From Parvibaculaceae bacterium Mf 1.05b.01 (GTDB lineage: Bacteria > Pseudomonadota > Alphaproteobacteria > Parvibaculales > Parvibaculaceae), in NCBI GenBank assembly GCA_000509225.1, contig BAOK01000001.1, forward strand, positions 1,178,001 to 1,242,000: DNA of 64,000 nucleotides. Reading direction: 5' to 3'. A program made the translations under genes and the position numbers. Under the pieces are notes generated by a model. That model was not told the origin of the DNA, searched no databases, and was given only the letters and a program-made list of their open reading frames with translations. This document shows positions 44,176 to 53,155 of this stretch, piece by piece; the first letter of the stretch is position 1, and each line of letters begins with the position of its first letter.

Positions 44176-44334
44176 CCCCCAATTGGTCAGCCCAGTCGTC
44201 TAGTAAGTTAGACCTAGAAGCTTAACGTGGGGTGGACATTTCCGCCCGAATAGGCTTCCTTGTTAAGAAATGACAAAAAGTCAAAAAGTACGGACCACCT
44301 GTACTCAAAACGGTTGAATACCCGGGGAGACACA

Positions 44335-45819
44335 ATGAGTGACAATCGACTGCCACGTTGGCGGATCGCGATGTTCAGCTTGCCATCAATTCCAATTTCA
44401 GCGCTGGGCCTGCCCATTGTTGTTTATCTTCCTCCGTTCTACGCCAGCGAGATGGGCCTTTCCCTCACGTTGGTGGGAACCATCTTTCTGATCGCGCGGC
44501 TCTGGGATGTGTTTACAGATCCGGTCCTTGGAATCGTTTCCGACCGTATTCCAAGCCGTTGGGGTCGCCGGCGGCATTGGATTGTAATTTCGGCGCCGTT
44601 CTTAATGATCTCTGCGTTTATGCTTTTCATGCCGACGACCCCTCTGACGGGAACGGGAATGTTCAGCTGGGTTTCAAGTCTCTGGACGTTTGTAGATGGC
44701 ACGCCCAACGAGACAGCTGTCTATCTGCTCTGTTGGATGGTCATCCTCTACATTGGATGGACATTGATCACCATCTCCCACATGAGCTGGGGGGCAGAGC
44801 TATCGCCAGATTATGATGAGAGATCCATCATTCAGGGGTGGCGGGAATTTGCCCTGATCTTTGGCATGTTCACCGTTCTCGCCCTGCCCGCGATCCTTGA
44901 AGGGATTACCGGTGAAGGATCAGGTGCTGCGGGCGTCGCTACGATGGGCTGGTTCATCATTATCCTCCTTCCCATCACCATCACGCTTGCAGTCTGGTTC
45001 GTACCGGAACGCCCATCGGTTAAGCCCGCTGCGTTTGACGCCAGAGAAGCTCTGTCGATCCTCCTGAATAACCGGTTGCTCCAAAGAATATTGGTGGCTG
45101 ACCTCCTGGTTGGGATCGGGCCATCGATCACCGGCGCCCTCTACATTTTCTTCGCGTCACAGGTAATGGGCCTTCCGCAATTCGCGAGTACGCTCTTGCT
45201 CGTCTATTTCATCGCTGGCTTTATCGGCATTCCCATGTGGATCAAGCTGGCAACTGTCTCGGGCAAGCACCGGACACTGGCCTATGCGATGATCTACGGA
45301 GCGATCTCGCTCCCGATGGTCATCTTTTTCCCAACCGAAAGTTTCTGGTGGCTCTTCTTCGGCAACACTGCCTACGGCATCGCTTATGGCGCGGGTTCGT
45401 TTCTGCTGCGGTCGGTCATGGCTGACGTCACCGACTATGACAATCTTGAAACCGGCGAACAGCGCACGGGCATGTATTATTCCTTACTGACAATGACCGG
45501 CAAAGTCGGCGCTGCACTTGCCATCGGTATTACCTACCCGCTTCTAGACTGGATTGGGTTCGATGCCAGCGGTGGGAATTCGCAGGAGACGCTGGATCAG
45601 CTCCTCTATATCTATGTTGGTTTCCCAGCCTTGTTCATGCTGGCTGCAGCTGCTGTGATGTGGAACTTTCCTCTGAATAGGACCGAACAAAAACTATTGC
45701 GGGAGCGGATTACCGAGCGTGACCAGCATAAGCTGGACGAGCATCCGTTAAGTGATGCTGCCGCCGCAGTGACGCAGGTGGGCACAGGCGGCGGTGTTGC
45801 CGACGCACCAACTAAATAG
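44335..45819 (+). CDS. MFS transporter, glycoside-pentoside-hexuronide (GPH) type
   Basis: A 494-residue inner-membrane carrier with about 12 hydrophobic segments. The GPH/MelB pattern is seen in LTLVGTIFLIARLWDVFTDPVLGIVSDR and the loop RWGRRRHWIVISAPF, then LRSVMADVTDYDNLETGEQRTGMYYSLLTMTGKVGAALA. Many alphaproteobacterial GPH proteins carry sugars or unknown compounds. ATG at 44335 follows GGGGAGA; the upstream 158 bases are divergent from the methyltransferase-like gene. It is 10 bases ahead of mazG and probably on the same transcript. Confidence 0.87.
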   Translation: MSDNRLPRWRIAMFSLPSIPISALGLPIVVYLPPFYASEMGLSLTLVGTIFLIARLWDVFTDPVLGIVSDRIPSRWGRRRHWIVISAPFLMISAFMLFMPTTPLTGTGMFSWVSSLWTFVDGTPNETAVYLLCWMVILYIGWTLITISHMSWGAELSPDYDERSIIQGWREFALIFGMFTVLALPAILEGITGEGSGAAGVATMGWFIIILLPITITLAVWFVPERPSVKPAAFDAREALSILLNNRLLQRILVADLLVGIGPSITGALYIFFASQVMGLPQFASTLLLVYFIAGFIGIPMWIKLATVSGKHRTLAYAMIYGAISLPMVIFFPTESFWWLFFGNTAYGIAYGAGSFLLRSVMADVTDYDNLETGEQRTGMYYSLLTMTGKVGAALAIGITYPLLDWIGFDASGGNSQETLDQLLYIYVGFPALFMLAAAAVMWNFPLNRTEQKLLRERITERDQHKLDEHPLSDAAAAVTQVGTGGGVADAPTK

Positions 45820-45829
45820 AGGGTACTTC

Positions 45830-46642
45830 GTGAAAGAAATTCCGGAAGATCTCCGGTCGATCGACGCACTACTCAAAATCATGGCCTCGTTGCGAGACCC
45901 TGATGGCGGATGTCCGTGGGATCTGCAGCAGGATTTCCGAACGATCTCGCCTTACACACTGGAAGAGGCCTACGAGGTCGCGGACGCCATTGAGCGTGGC
46001 GATCTGGATGATCTTAAAGAGGAGCTCGGCGATTTGCTTCTGCAGGTTGTCTTCCACGCTCAAATGGCTGAGGAGCAGGGTTCGTTTTCCTTTGACGATG
46101 TGCTTGAGGGCATCTCGTCGAAGATGGTGAGGCGCCACCCACATGTTTTTGCAGACGGGACGTCTGATACACCCGAGGGTGTCGCGGCAACCTGGGATGA
46201 GATCAAGCAAGCGGAAAAAGACGCCAAGGGCAAAAAACCATTGGGTTTGCTGGATGACGTGCCGGCGGTGCTTCCCGCCCTCACCCAGGCTGTGAAGCTT
46301 CAGAAACGCGCGGCGAAGGTCGGGTTCGACTGGCCCAGCGCAGCCCCGGTGCTCGACAAAATTGAAGAAGAAATCGGCGAGCTGCGCGTTGAAGTCGCGG
46401 CGGAAGATCAAGACAAGACTGAGGAAGAGTTTGGCGACCTTCTGTTTGTTCTCTCAAATTATGCGCGCCATCTGAAAGTAGATCCTGATGCGGCGCTGCG
46501 CAGGGCAAACCAAAAATTCAGAAGCCGGTTTTCCAAGATGGAACAATTAGCTGGGTCTCGAAACACTGATCTGGCAGACCTGTCGCTGGAGCAGCTTGAA
46601 GAATTATGGGTCCAGGCGAAGAAGCAGGAAAAAAGAGATTAG
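45830..46642 (+). CDS. mazG: nucleoside triphosphate pyrophosphohydrolase MazG
   Basis: A 270-residue NTP pyrophosphohydrolase that removes aberrant (d)NTPs and lowers (p)ppGpp in some species. Two MazG repeats are visible. The first is PDGGCPWDLQQDFRTISPYTLEEAYEVADAIE with ELGDLLLQVVFHAQMAEE; the second is KIEEEIGELRVEV with EEEFGDLLFVLSNYARHL. The EExxE and ExxD metal-binding patterns are intact. The start is a GTG at 45830 with GAGGGT upstream. Its stop overlaps the convergent phosphatase stop by four bases. Confidence 0.95.
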   Translation: MKEIPEDLRSIDALLKIMASLRDPDGGCPWDLQQDFRTISPYTLEEAYEVADAIERGDLDDLKEELGDLLLQVVFHAQMAEEQGSFSFDDVLEGISSKMVRRHPHVFADGTSDTPEGVAATWDEIKQAEKDAKGKKPLGLLDDVPAVLPALTQAVKLQKRAAKVGFDWPSAAPVLDKIEEEIGELRVEVAAEDQDKTEEEFGDLLFVLSNYARHLKVDPDAALRRANQKFRSRFSKMEQLAGSRNTDLADLSLEQLEELWVQAKKQEKRD

Positions 46643-47451
46643 GCGAGGACGTCCCGGGCGGCGTGCCACAGCGCCTCGTTGGCGGCCAATACATGGGGAC
46701 CTTGAAGCGTCCGCGGACGATAGTCTTCGCCGGTTTCCACATTTCGAGCCACACCGCCCACCTCACTCAAGATCAGACTGCCAGGTGCATGATCCCAGGG
46801 CAGCATGCGGTGGTAGGACGCCAGGTCTTTCTCGCCTCTTGCAATATCGGTGTATTCCCGCGCAGCACACATCTCATTTTGTGTACTGCTGACCTGACCT
46901 TTTAGACGGGTAAGACCTTGCGCCCACTTTTCCGGAAAATGTTTTGTGTAAAAGGCGGCGGCGGCACTCTCGAGCCGTTTAGGTGATGTCCTCTCAGAGA
47001 GCATTGAAGAAGTGTCGGCACCAATGAAGCGAGCCCCACCACCCTTCTCTGCAAGAAACAGCTCATTGAGAACTGGGAAGTAAATCGCGGACTGAACAAC
47101 CTCACCGTTGACGGCAAGGGCAACCATGGTCGCAAAGCCAGGTTCTCCATCGACGAAGAGTGCTGTTCCATCAATCGGGTCCACATACCAGGTCGGCTCC
47201 TCACCCGCCGTCTTTTCCAGTAGATCCGGATCGGCCGCGGTGGCTTCTTCTCCAACTACAATTGATCCTGGATGCAAGTCCATCAGCCGGGGTGTCAGAA
47301 AGAGCTCAGCTTCCCGGTCAGCAATAGTGACAAAATCGCCCCTGCTTTTCTCCTCAATGTCTTGAGAGGAAAGAGACCTGAATCTGGGCAAGATCTTCTC
47401 TGCGGCGGTCTCTCGCAGCAATGCTGCGAGTTGATCCACATTTACGGTCAT
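46639..47451 (-). CDS. inositol monophosphatase family protein
   Basis: A 270-residue Mg-dependent phosphatase of the inositol monophosphatase/CysQ/HisN family. The metal sites read VVGEEATAADP, YVDPIDGTALFVDG and WDHAPGSLILSEVGGVA. The family includes inositol-1-phosphatase, PAP phosphatase and histidinol-phosphatase; no histidine genes are here, so the specificity is open. Its ATG overlaps the hflX stop (ATGA), so it belongs to the hfq-hflX transcription unit. Confidence 0.88.
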   Translation of the reverse strand: MTVNVDQLAALLRETAAEKILPRFRSLSSQDIEEKSRGDFVTIADREAELFLTPRLMDLHPGSIVVGEEATAADPDLLEKTAGEEPTWYVDPIDGTALFVDGEPGFATMVALAVNGEVVQSAIYFPVLNELFLAEKGGGARFIGADTSSMLSERTSPKRLESAAAAFYTKHFPEKWAQGLTRLKGQVSSTQNEMCAAREYTDIARGEKDLASYHRMLPWDHAPGSLILSEVGGVARNVETGEDYRPRTLQGPHVLAANEALWHAARDVLA

Positions 47452-48857
47452 TCAGCGGCATCCGCGAACTCAGCCAGTGCGCCTCTGACGATCAGCGGAA
47501 ATTTCTTTTCAAAGCGGCCCATTTCGGGTCCGCCAAGGTCAACATCGACATGCGTTATACCGTCATCATCCGGCTCGCTCTGTCGGACGTTGCCGTGCCG
47601 ATGCAGCCACGCGATTGCCTCCCCATCCTGAGGTTCTATCGCCAGATGAAGACTCGTCGTGTCGCCATCAAGCAGATCATCAAGACGGCTCAGAAGCTCC
47701 TCAACGCCGGCACCATTCAGTGCGGAGGTTAGGATGATATTATCGTCTCTTGTCGCCAATTCTGCATATGCCTCAGCTGCATCTTCGTCGAGCAAGTCTG
47801 ACTTGTTCAAAACCTCGATCAGCTTGCCTTCGTCGCGGGTTTCGAGGTCAACCCCCAAGCTCTTCAACACGTCGGCGACATCAGCCTTCTGGGCTTCTGT
47901 TTCGTCATGCGCCACATCTCGCACATGCAGGATGATTTCGGCTTCCAGCACTTCTTCCAGTGTCGCCCTGAAGGACGCAATCAGGTGCGTGGGAAGATCC
48001 GAGATAAACCCTACCGTGTCAGACAGGATAACTTTTCGACCGCTTGGAAGTTCAATGGCCCGCATGGTCGGGTCGAGCGTGGCGAAGAGCAGGTCTTTGG
48101 CGAACACATCGGACTCGGTGACCCGGTTGAACAGAGTTGATTTGCCGGCATTTGTGTAGCCCACGAGCGCGACAACGGGATATGGCGCTGACCTTCTCGT
48201 TTTGCGATGCAACTCACGGGTTTTCTTGACCTTGCCAATATCTCTTTCAAGGCGATTGATCTTGTCCTGCAGCGCCCGTCTGTCCGCTTCAATCTGAGTC
48301 TCCCCGGGCCCGCCCAGAAAGCCCACACCGCCACGCTGGCGTTCCAAGTGAGTCCAGGATCGCACCAGGCGGCTTTTTTGATAGGTCAGGTGGGCGAGTT
48401 CAACCTGCAGACGCCCTTCGCGGGTCCGGGCGCGTTCGCCGAAAATCTCCAGGATCAATCCGGTACGGTCGAGCACCTTGACCTTCCAGGCCCGCTCCAG
48501 ATTGCGCTGCTGGACCGGTGAGAGTTGACCATCAACAATCACAAGGTCGACTTGTTGTTTCTTGATTTTCGCGCCGAGTTCTTCAACCTTCCCACTCCCC
48601 AAAAGCGTTGCCGGTTTAATCGCAACGAGCGGGATGATATCTGCAGACTGGATATCCAAGTGTATTGCTGCGGCCAGACCAACGGCTTCTTCAAGTCGTT
48701 CGGCGGCAGAGCGTCGCTGATCGGCTCCCCGCTTTAGCCAGGGAAGTAACACGAGAGCTTTGGTTACCGGTTGGTCGTCGACCTGAAAAGCGGCCCGAGA
48801 GTGTTTTTCACTCTCGGTTCTGTTCACGTCACCCCACTTTGGATGGTCAGTCGTCAA
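47448..48857 (-). CDS. hflX: ribosome-associated GTPase HflX
   Basis: A 469-residue GTPase that splits stalled or hibernating 70S ribosomes under stress. The N-terminal HflX subdomain has LLGSGKVEELGAKIKK and QQRNLERAWKVKVLDRTGLILEIF; a helical linker follows with the GGPGETQIE motif. The G domain shows G1 VALVGYTNAGKSTLFN, G2/G3 ATLDPTMR and LSDTVGFI, and G4 VLNKSDLL. Six bases behind hfq, as is common in proteobacteria. Confidence 0.96.
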   Translation of the reverse strand: MTTDHPKWGDVNRTESEKHSRAAFQVDDQPVTKALVLLPWLKRGADQRRSAAERLEEAVGLAAAIHLDIQSADIIPLVAIKPATLLGSGKVEELGAKIKKQQVDLVIVDGQLSPVQQRNLERAWKVKVLDRTGLILEIFGERARTREGRLQVELAHLTYQKSRLVRSWTHLERQRGGVGFLGGPGETQIEADRRALQDKINRLERDIGKVKKTRELHRKTRRSAPYPVVALVGYTNAGKSTLFNRVTESDVFAKDLLFATLDPTMRAIELPSGRKVILSDTVGFISDLPTHLIASFRATLEEVLEAEIILHVRDVAHDETEAQKADVADVLKSLGVDLETRDEGKLIEVLNKSDLLDEDAAEAYAELATRDDNIILTSALNGAGVEELLSRLDDLLDGDTTSLHLAIEPQDGEAIAWLHRHGNVRQSEPDDDGITHVDVDLGGPEMGRFEKKFPLIVRGALAEFADAAE

Positions 48858-48863
48858 GCGACC

Positions 48864-49106
48864 TCAACTTTCCTCTTCTTCTCCCTCAAACAGGGAGACA
48901 GGTTGTCCTGGCATAATCGTTGATATTGCATGCTTGTATACGAGTTGGGAGTGCCCATCCCGGCGCAGCAATACGCAGAAATTATCAAACCAGGTTATCA
49001 CACCCTGAAGCTTAACGCCGTTCACCAGAAAGATTGTGAGCGTCGTCTTGTTTTTTCGGACGGTGTTGAGAAACGTATCTTGGAGATTTTGCGGTTTATC
49101 CGACAT
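48864..49106 (-). CDS. hfq: RNA chaperone Hfq
   Basis: An 80-residue Sm-like RNA chaperone that pairs sRNAs with mRNAs. Sm1 ([29 protein letters not shown] with the ...FLNTVRK helix) and Sm2 ([10 protein letters not shown]) are intact, and the short acidic tail is typical of alphaproteobacteria. A 255-base upstream region separates it from the aminotransferase gene; it contains an inverted repeat GCGGGA-N11-TCCCGC (49241-49263) and presumably the promoter. Confidence 0.98.
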   Translation of the reverse strand: MSDKPQNLQDTFLNTVRKNKTTLTIFLVNGVKLQGVITWFDNFCVLLRRDGHSQLVYKHAISTIMPGQPVSLFEGEEEES

Positions 49107-49240
49107 TTTTTTCCATTCCAGGTCCCGCTGATATCATCTTCTGCCGAATTTTCCTTCTTTGGCATGAGATGAACACTGCACGAACCTTATATTGCAAGGC
49201 GGCGTCATTTCCACATCAACGCTGCCTTCCTCCTGATTTA

Positions 49241-49263
49241 GCGGGAGCGGGCCGCCATCCCGC
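49241..49263. repeat. 6-bp hairpin in the hfq upstream region
   Basis: GCGGGA (49241-49246), 11 bases, TCCCGC (49258-49263), located about 100-120 bases after the aminotransferase stop and 135 bases before hfq. There is no T-run, so it is at best a weak terminator or part of an hfq leader. I see no other gene in the 255-base gap. Confidence 0.3.
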
Positions 49264-49361
49264 CGTGATCACTCCAACCCCGACCTGGCCCTGCATTATC
49301 ATATAGGCCAAATCGACACCTGGTCAGTACCCAACCAGCCGAAAAATCGAAATCCCTTACG

Positions 49362-50222
49362 TTAAGGCGACTTTCCTGCCCTCTCTTGATAAAGACCATT
49401 CAGTTTTTGTGTCATTGGTCCCGGTCTGCCATTCGATATCTGATTCTGGTCAATTGAGATGACTGGCAACGCGCCTATCGTCGATGCTGAGGAGAAGGCC
49501 TCTGTAGCAGCCAGAGCCTCCATCCTTGAGAAAGCACGCTCTTCTATGGAGACGCCAAGGCCTTGAGCGCATTCCAGAAGTGCCAGGCGTGTGACGCCAC
49601 CCAGAATATGACTGTCTAACTGACGCGTGACGAGGGTACCGGCATCAGTGACGATCCAGGCATTCGTCGATGTTCCCTCGGTGATGTTGTCCTCTCCATC
49701 CACAAGCCAGGCTTCATGGGCTCCAGCGCTTCTGGCACTTTGTTTCGCCAGCACGTTCGCGAGCAGTCCCGTCGACTTGATATCACACCGGGCCCAGCGC
49801 TCATCTGGGCGGGTTACGACCGCGACACCTTCGGAGCGGCGTCTGGCGAGCGCTTTCTCATCAGTCGGTTTTGCCGTGACGACGAGCGTTGCGGGCACCT
49901 GTTTCGCCGGAAACTCATGATCACGACGCGCGACGCCGCGGGTCACCTGGCAGTAGACGATAGCGGTGCGAAGTCGATTTCGACGAAGAACCTCCCGGTA
50001 GATAACGGCCAACACATCCGATGTAACCGGGACCTTGATTTCCAATTGATTGAGCGATCGCTGGAGCCGATCGAAGTGCCATTGTTCATCGATCAAGTGT
50101 CCACTCTCTACCGCGCAGACCTCATAAACGCTGTCTGCGAACTGGAACCCGCGGTCTTCAATGTGTATTGCGGCATGGCCGTGGGGCACATAGCGGCCAT
50201 TCACATAGGCGATACGGGTCAC
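49362..50222 (-). CDS. aminotransferase class IV (D-amino-acid aminotransferase-like)
   Basis: A 286-residue fold-type IV PLP enzyme, most like D-alanine aminotransferases. Features: GRYVPHGHAAIHIEDRGFQFADSVYEV at the N-terminus, the PLP lysine in WARCDIKSTGLLANVLAKQSA, the Glu in EDNITEGTSTNAW, and the phosphate-binding SSASTIGALPVISID. The start is a GTG at 50222, 17 bases after the trkH stop, with AAAGGA upstream; longer frames lack a ribosome site. The trkH-aminotransferase-hfq order is common in alphaproteobacteria. D-alanine or branched-chain specificity is not decided by sequence alone. Confidence 0.88.
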   Translation of the reverse strand: MTRIAYVNGRYVPHGHAAIHIEDRGFQFADSVYEVCAVESGHLIDEQWHFDRLQRSLNQLEIKVPVTSDVLAVIYREVLRRNRLRTAIVYCQVTRGVARRDHEFPAKQVPATLVVTAKPTDEKALARRRSEGVAVVTRPDERWARCDIKSTGLLANVLAKQSARSAGAHEAWLVDGEDNITEGTSTNAWIVTDAGTLVTRQLDSHILGGVTRLALLECAQGLGVSIEERAFSRMEALAATEAFSSASTIGALPVISIDQNQISNGRPGPMTQKLNGLYQERAGKSP

Positions 50223-50238
50223 GTCACCATTTCCTTTC

Positions 50239-51699
50239 TCAGCTTTGCCACTGTTCGCGACTGAACAGCGCAACAAGAGCGAGCAGTTCCAGCCGACCCA
50301 GCACCATCCCAACCACCAATACCCATTTTGTGATCTCTGCCATTTCCGGATAAGACGGGCTTTCACCCAGCATGGAGGGTCTCACCAGGTCATACGCAGG
50401 ACCCGCATTTCCGAGTGCCGATGCAGCAGCGACCAATGCGGCTTCGAACCCGAGCCCCGTAGCTGCCAAGAGCATCGCCAAAATTGCGAAGACTATTAGG
50501 AACAGAACGAAGAAGCTCCAGACGGATTTCATAATCTGAATCGTGATGGAGCGCCGCCCGAAATTGGTTCGAATAATCCCATGGGGATGTGTTAACCGCT
50601 TTAACTCTCGAGAGCTCTGCTTCACCAACAGCGCGATGCGCATCAACTTAATCCCACCGGCCGTGGAGAGCGTCGCCCCGCCGACAAGAATCAAACCGAT
50701 CACAAACACACTCGACAAACCCGAATTTAGTGATGGATCTGGTGACATGTATGCCGTTCCAGAAATCAGACTCATTGCCAGGAACAATCCGTTACCCAGC
50801 GCTGCAACAACATCTCCCGTCTCCCCAAGCGCGAGAAAGGCAAACAATATGCCTGCGGCCAATACAGCGGCACCAAGATAGACAAGCTCCGGGTCTTCTC
50901 GGTATTCCGCCCCTCTTCCACGAAACCCAGCCCGGTGAGTAGCGAAATTGATGGCACCTAACCCCATGAACACAAAGAGAAATGCCATCGCCCATGGAGC
51001 TCTAAACTCCGAAAGTGCGGTGTCCGATGGCATGAAACCGCCTGTCGAAATGGTAGACAGGGCTATACAAAACGCCTCGAAAGGCGGAACCCCACCGGCC
51101 CAGATCGACAGGAATGCGGCGACCGTAAACACCGCATAAATGCCGCCGACAGCTTCGGCTGTGCCGCGAAATCTGTCCAGTGCGCGTGATTTATCTGCGC
51201 GGGTCAAGGGCGATACGCGCAGCTCCATACCACCAACACCAAGCGGCGCCAAAACTGCCGCCCCCATGACAATGCTCGCCCACCCCCCAAACCATTGAAG
51301 AACCGCACGCCACATGATGATGGCTCTATCAACATCATCCAATGTCGGAAGGACCGAGGCGCCCGTCGTGGTGAATCCTGATATGGCCTCGAAATAGGCA
51401 TCTGTCAGATTTCCCAAAAAGCCGGAAACGTAGAACGGAATCGCGGCAAATAGAGGGATCACGAGCCAGCCCACGACAACAAGGGTCAACAGGTCGTATT
51501 TTGAGGGGCGGTACTTTACGTCACGAAAAGCCATGATGAGGACACCGCCGGAAAACCCGACAAAAAGAAGAGCTAGCGAAAATGCGATGACCGACTGGGT
51601 CTCAGCATTGTACACGGCCGTTGCCCATGGCAGCAGAATTGCACCCGCCAATAGCAGGAGAAGCCAACCGAGGGCATGCAGGATAGTGCTGTAACTCAT
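50239..51699 (-). CDS. trkH: Trk/Ktr-type potassium uptake protein TrkH
   Basis: A 486-residue polytopic membrane protein, the potassium-translocating subunit of the Trk system. The four pore-loop segments are recognisable by selectivity-type glycines: GFTTTGASVLPTL, ISTGGFMPSDTAL, SGTAYMSPDPSLN-like third loop, and ASALGNAGPAYDLV. TrkA, its cytoplasmic gating subunit, is encoded 22 bases upstream. Start and length fit the family. Confidence 0.93.
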   Translation of the reverse strand: MSYSTILHALGWLLLLLAGAILLPWATAVYNAETQSVIAFSLALLFVGFSGGVLIMAFRDVKYRPSKYDLLTLVVVGWLVIPLFAAIPFYVSGFLGNLTDAYFEAISGFTTTGASVLPTLDDVDRAIIMWRAVLQWFGGWASIVMGAAVLAPLGVGGMELRVSPLTRADKSRALDRFRGTAEAVGGIYAVFTVAAFLSIWAGGVPPFEAFCIALSTISTGGFMPSDTALSEFRAPWAMAFLFVFMGLGAINFATHRAGFRGRGAEYREDPELVYLGAAVLAAGILFAFLALGETGDVVAALGNGLFLAMSLISGTAYMSPDPSLNSGLSSVFVIGLILVGGATLSTAGGIKLMRIALLVKQSSRELKRLTHPHGIIRTNFGRRSITIQIMKSVWSFFVLFLIVFAILAMLLAATGLGFEAALVAAASALGNAGPAYDLVRPSMLGESPSYPEMAEITKWVLVVGMVLGRLELLALVALFSREQWQS

Positions 51700-51721
51700 G
51701 GTTCAGCCCACATCGACGTGA

Positions 51722-53098
51722 TCAGAAAAATTCAAGGCTGACACGAAACATTTGTTCGACGGTCGCGACCTGATCGCGTTGGGCAAACATAACCACCTTG
51801 TCGCCGGATTGAATCTCTGTAGAACCGCTCGGCGTAATGACTTCACCATTTCTTGCGATCGCACCAACAATTAGACCATCAGGCAATTCCACTTCCCTCA
51901 ACGGCTGCCCTACCAAGGGGGAGGTCTCCAGTGCTTCCGCCTCAATCACCTCCGCGGCGCCATCCTGCACCGCCTGGAGCCCTCGGATACGTCCACGCCT
52001 TACGTGACGCAACACGTGGCTCACTGTTGTCGACCGCGGGTTCAAAAATGCATCAATCCCAAGGGATTGCATAAGCGGCGAATAGGTTTGGTTGTTAATG
52101 AGACTAAGGGCGCGGCTCGCCCCTTCTCTTTTTGCCAGCACACATGTGAGCAGATTGACCTGATCGTCATTGGTCAGTGTCACAATGGTCTCAGTCTCCT
52201 GGACGCCCGCTTCGCGCAGAAGTTCTGGATCGAGCCCGTCGCCATTTAGGACGATGGCGCGTTGTAGCCTGTCAGCTGCAAATATGGCGCGCTCTCGCTT
52301 CTTCTCGAGCACCTTCACTCGGACACCACTATGTTGCTTTTCCAGTTCTTGCGCCACATAGAGGCCGATGTTCCCAGCACCAACAATCAGCACTTTCCGG
52401 GCTTCCTGCTCTTCATGGCCAAAAATCGAAAGAGTCCGGCGAACTTCCGAAGCGTCAGCGGCGAAGTAGACCTGATCGCCCACAACCATCTGATCTTCCG
52501 AGTGCGGAACAAAAAGATTGCCATTTCGGACGATCCCAACCACTCGGGCTTTCAGGTCCGGGAACAACTCGGTGAGCTGCCTCAATGGTGTGTTCACGAT
52601 GGGACAATCTTCATCCAACGCGACACCCACAACATTCACCGCGCCATCGGCGAATTCGAGAATGTCAAAGGCACCTGGCACGGCCAATCGACGTAGAACT
52701 GTACGTCCAACTTCCAGTTCTGGAGAGATAATGACATCGATCGGCATATGATCGCGGGCGAATAGATCCTGGAATCCCGCCTGCAGATAGCTCTGCGCCC
52801 TAATCCTGGCAATCTTGGTCGGTACATTAAAAACCGAATGCGCCACCTGACAAGCGACCATGTTTACTTCGTCATGAAAGGTCACGGCGATCAACATGTC
52901 GGCGTCCGGGGCCCCTGCGCGTTCAAGCACATCTGGATGAGCACCATGCCCGACGATTGCTCGAACATCCAGGATATCAGAGACGCGCTGCACCAATTTT
53001 GCCGACTGATCGACGACGGTTACGTCATTGTTTTCAGCAGCCAATTGTCGGGCGATACCAAAGCCTACCTGCCCAGCGCCGCATACGATGACTTTCAT
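51722..53098 (-). CDS. trkA: Trk system NAD-binding subunit TrkA
   Basis: A 458-residue peripheral membrane protein with two RCK units. Each has a Rossmann NAD-binding domain (KVIVCGAGQVGFGIARQLA at the N-terminus and VLIVGAGNIGLYVAQELE in the second half) followed by a TrkA-C domain (the first near 140-225, the second near 370-455). It gates TrkH in response to nucleotides. It is 57 bases after ntrX, an arrangement typical of alphaproteobacteria. Confidence 0.95.
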   Translation of the reverse strand: MKVIVCGAGQVGFGIARQLAAENNDVTVVDQSAKLVQRVSDILDVRAIVGHGAHPDVLERAGAPDADMLIAVTFHDEVNMVACQVAHSVFNVPTKIARIRAQSYLQAGFQDLFARDHMPIDVIISPELEVGRTVLRRLAVPGAFDILEFADGAVNVVGVALDEDCPIVNTPLRQLTELFPDLKARVVGIVRNGNLFVPHSEDQMVVGDQVYFAADASEVRRTLSIFGHEEQEARKVLIVGAGNIGLYVAQELEKQHSGVRVKVLEKKRERAIFAADRLQRAIVLNGDGLDPELLREAGVQETETIVTLTNDDQVNLLTCVLAKREGASRALSLINNQTYSPLMQSLGIDAFLNPRSTTVSHVLRHVRRGRIRGLQAVQDGAAEVIEAEALETSPLVGQPLREVELPDGLIVGAIARNGEVITPSGSTEIQSGDKVVMFAQRDQVATVEQMFRVSLEFF

Positions 53099-53155
53099 AT
53101 CATCTGTTCTTTCTTGAACATGTTGTTGGGTTTCGGTCCATTCCGGTCCACATTT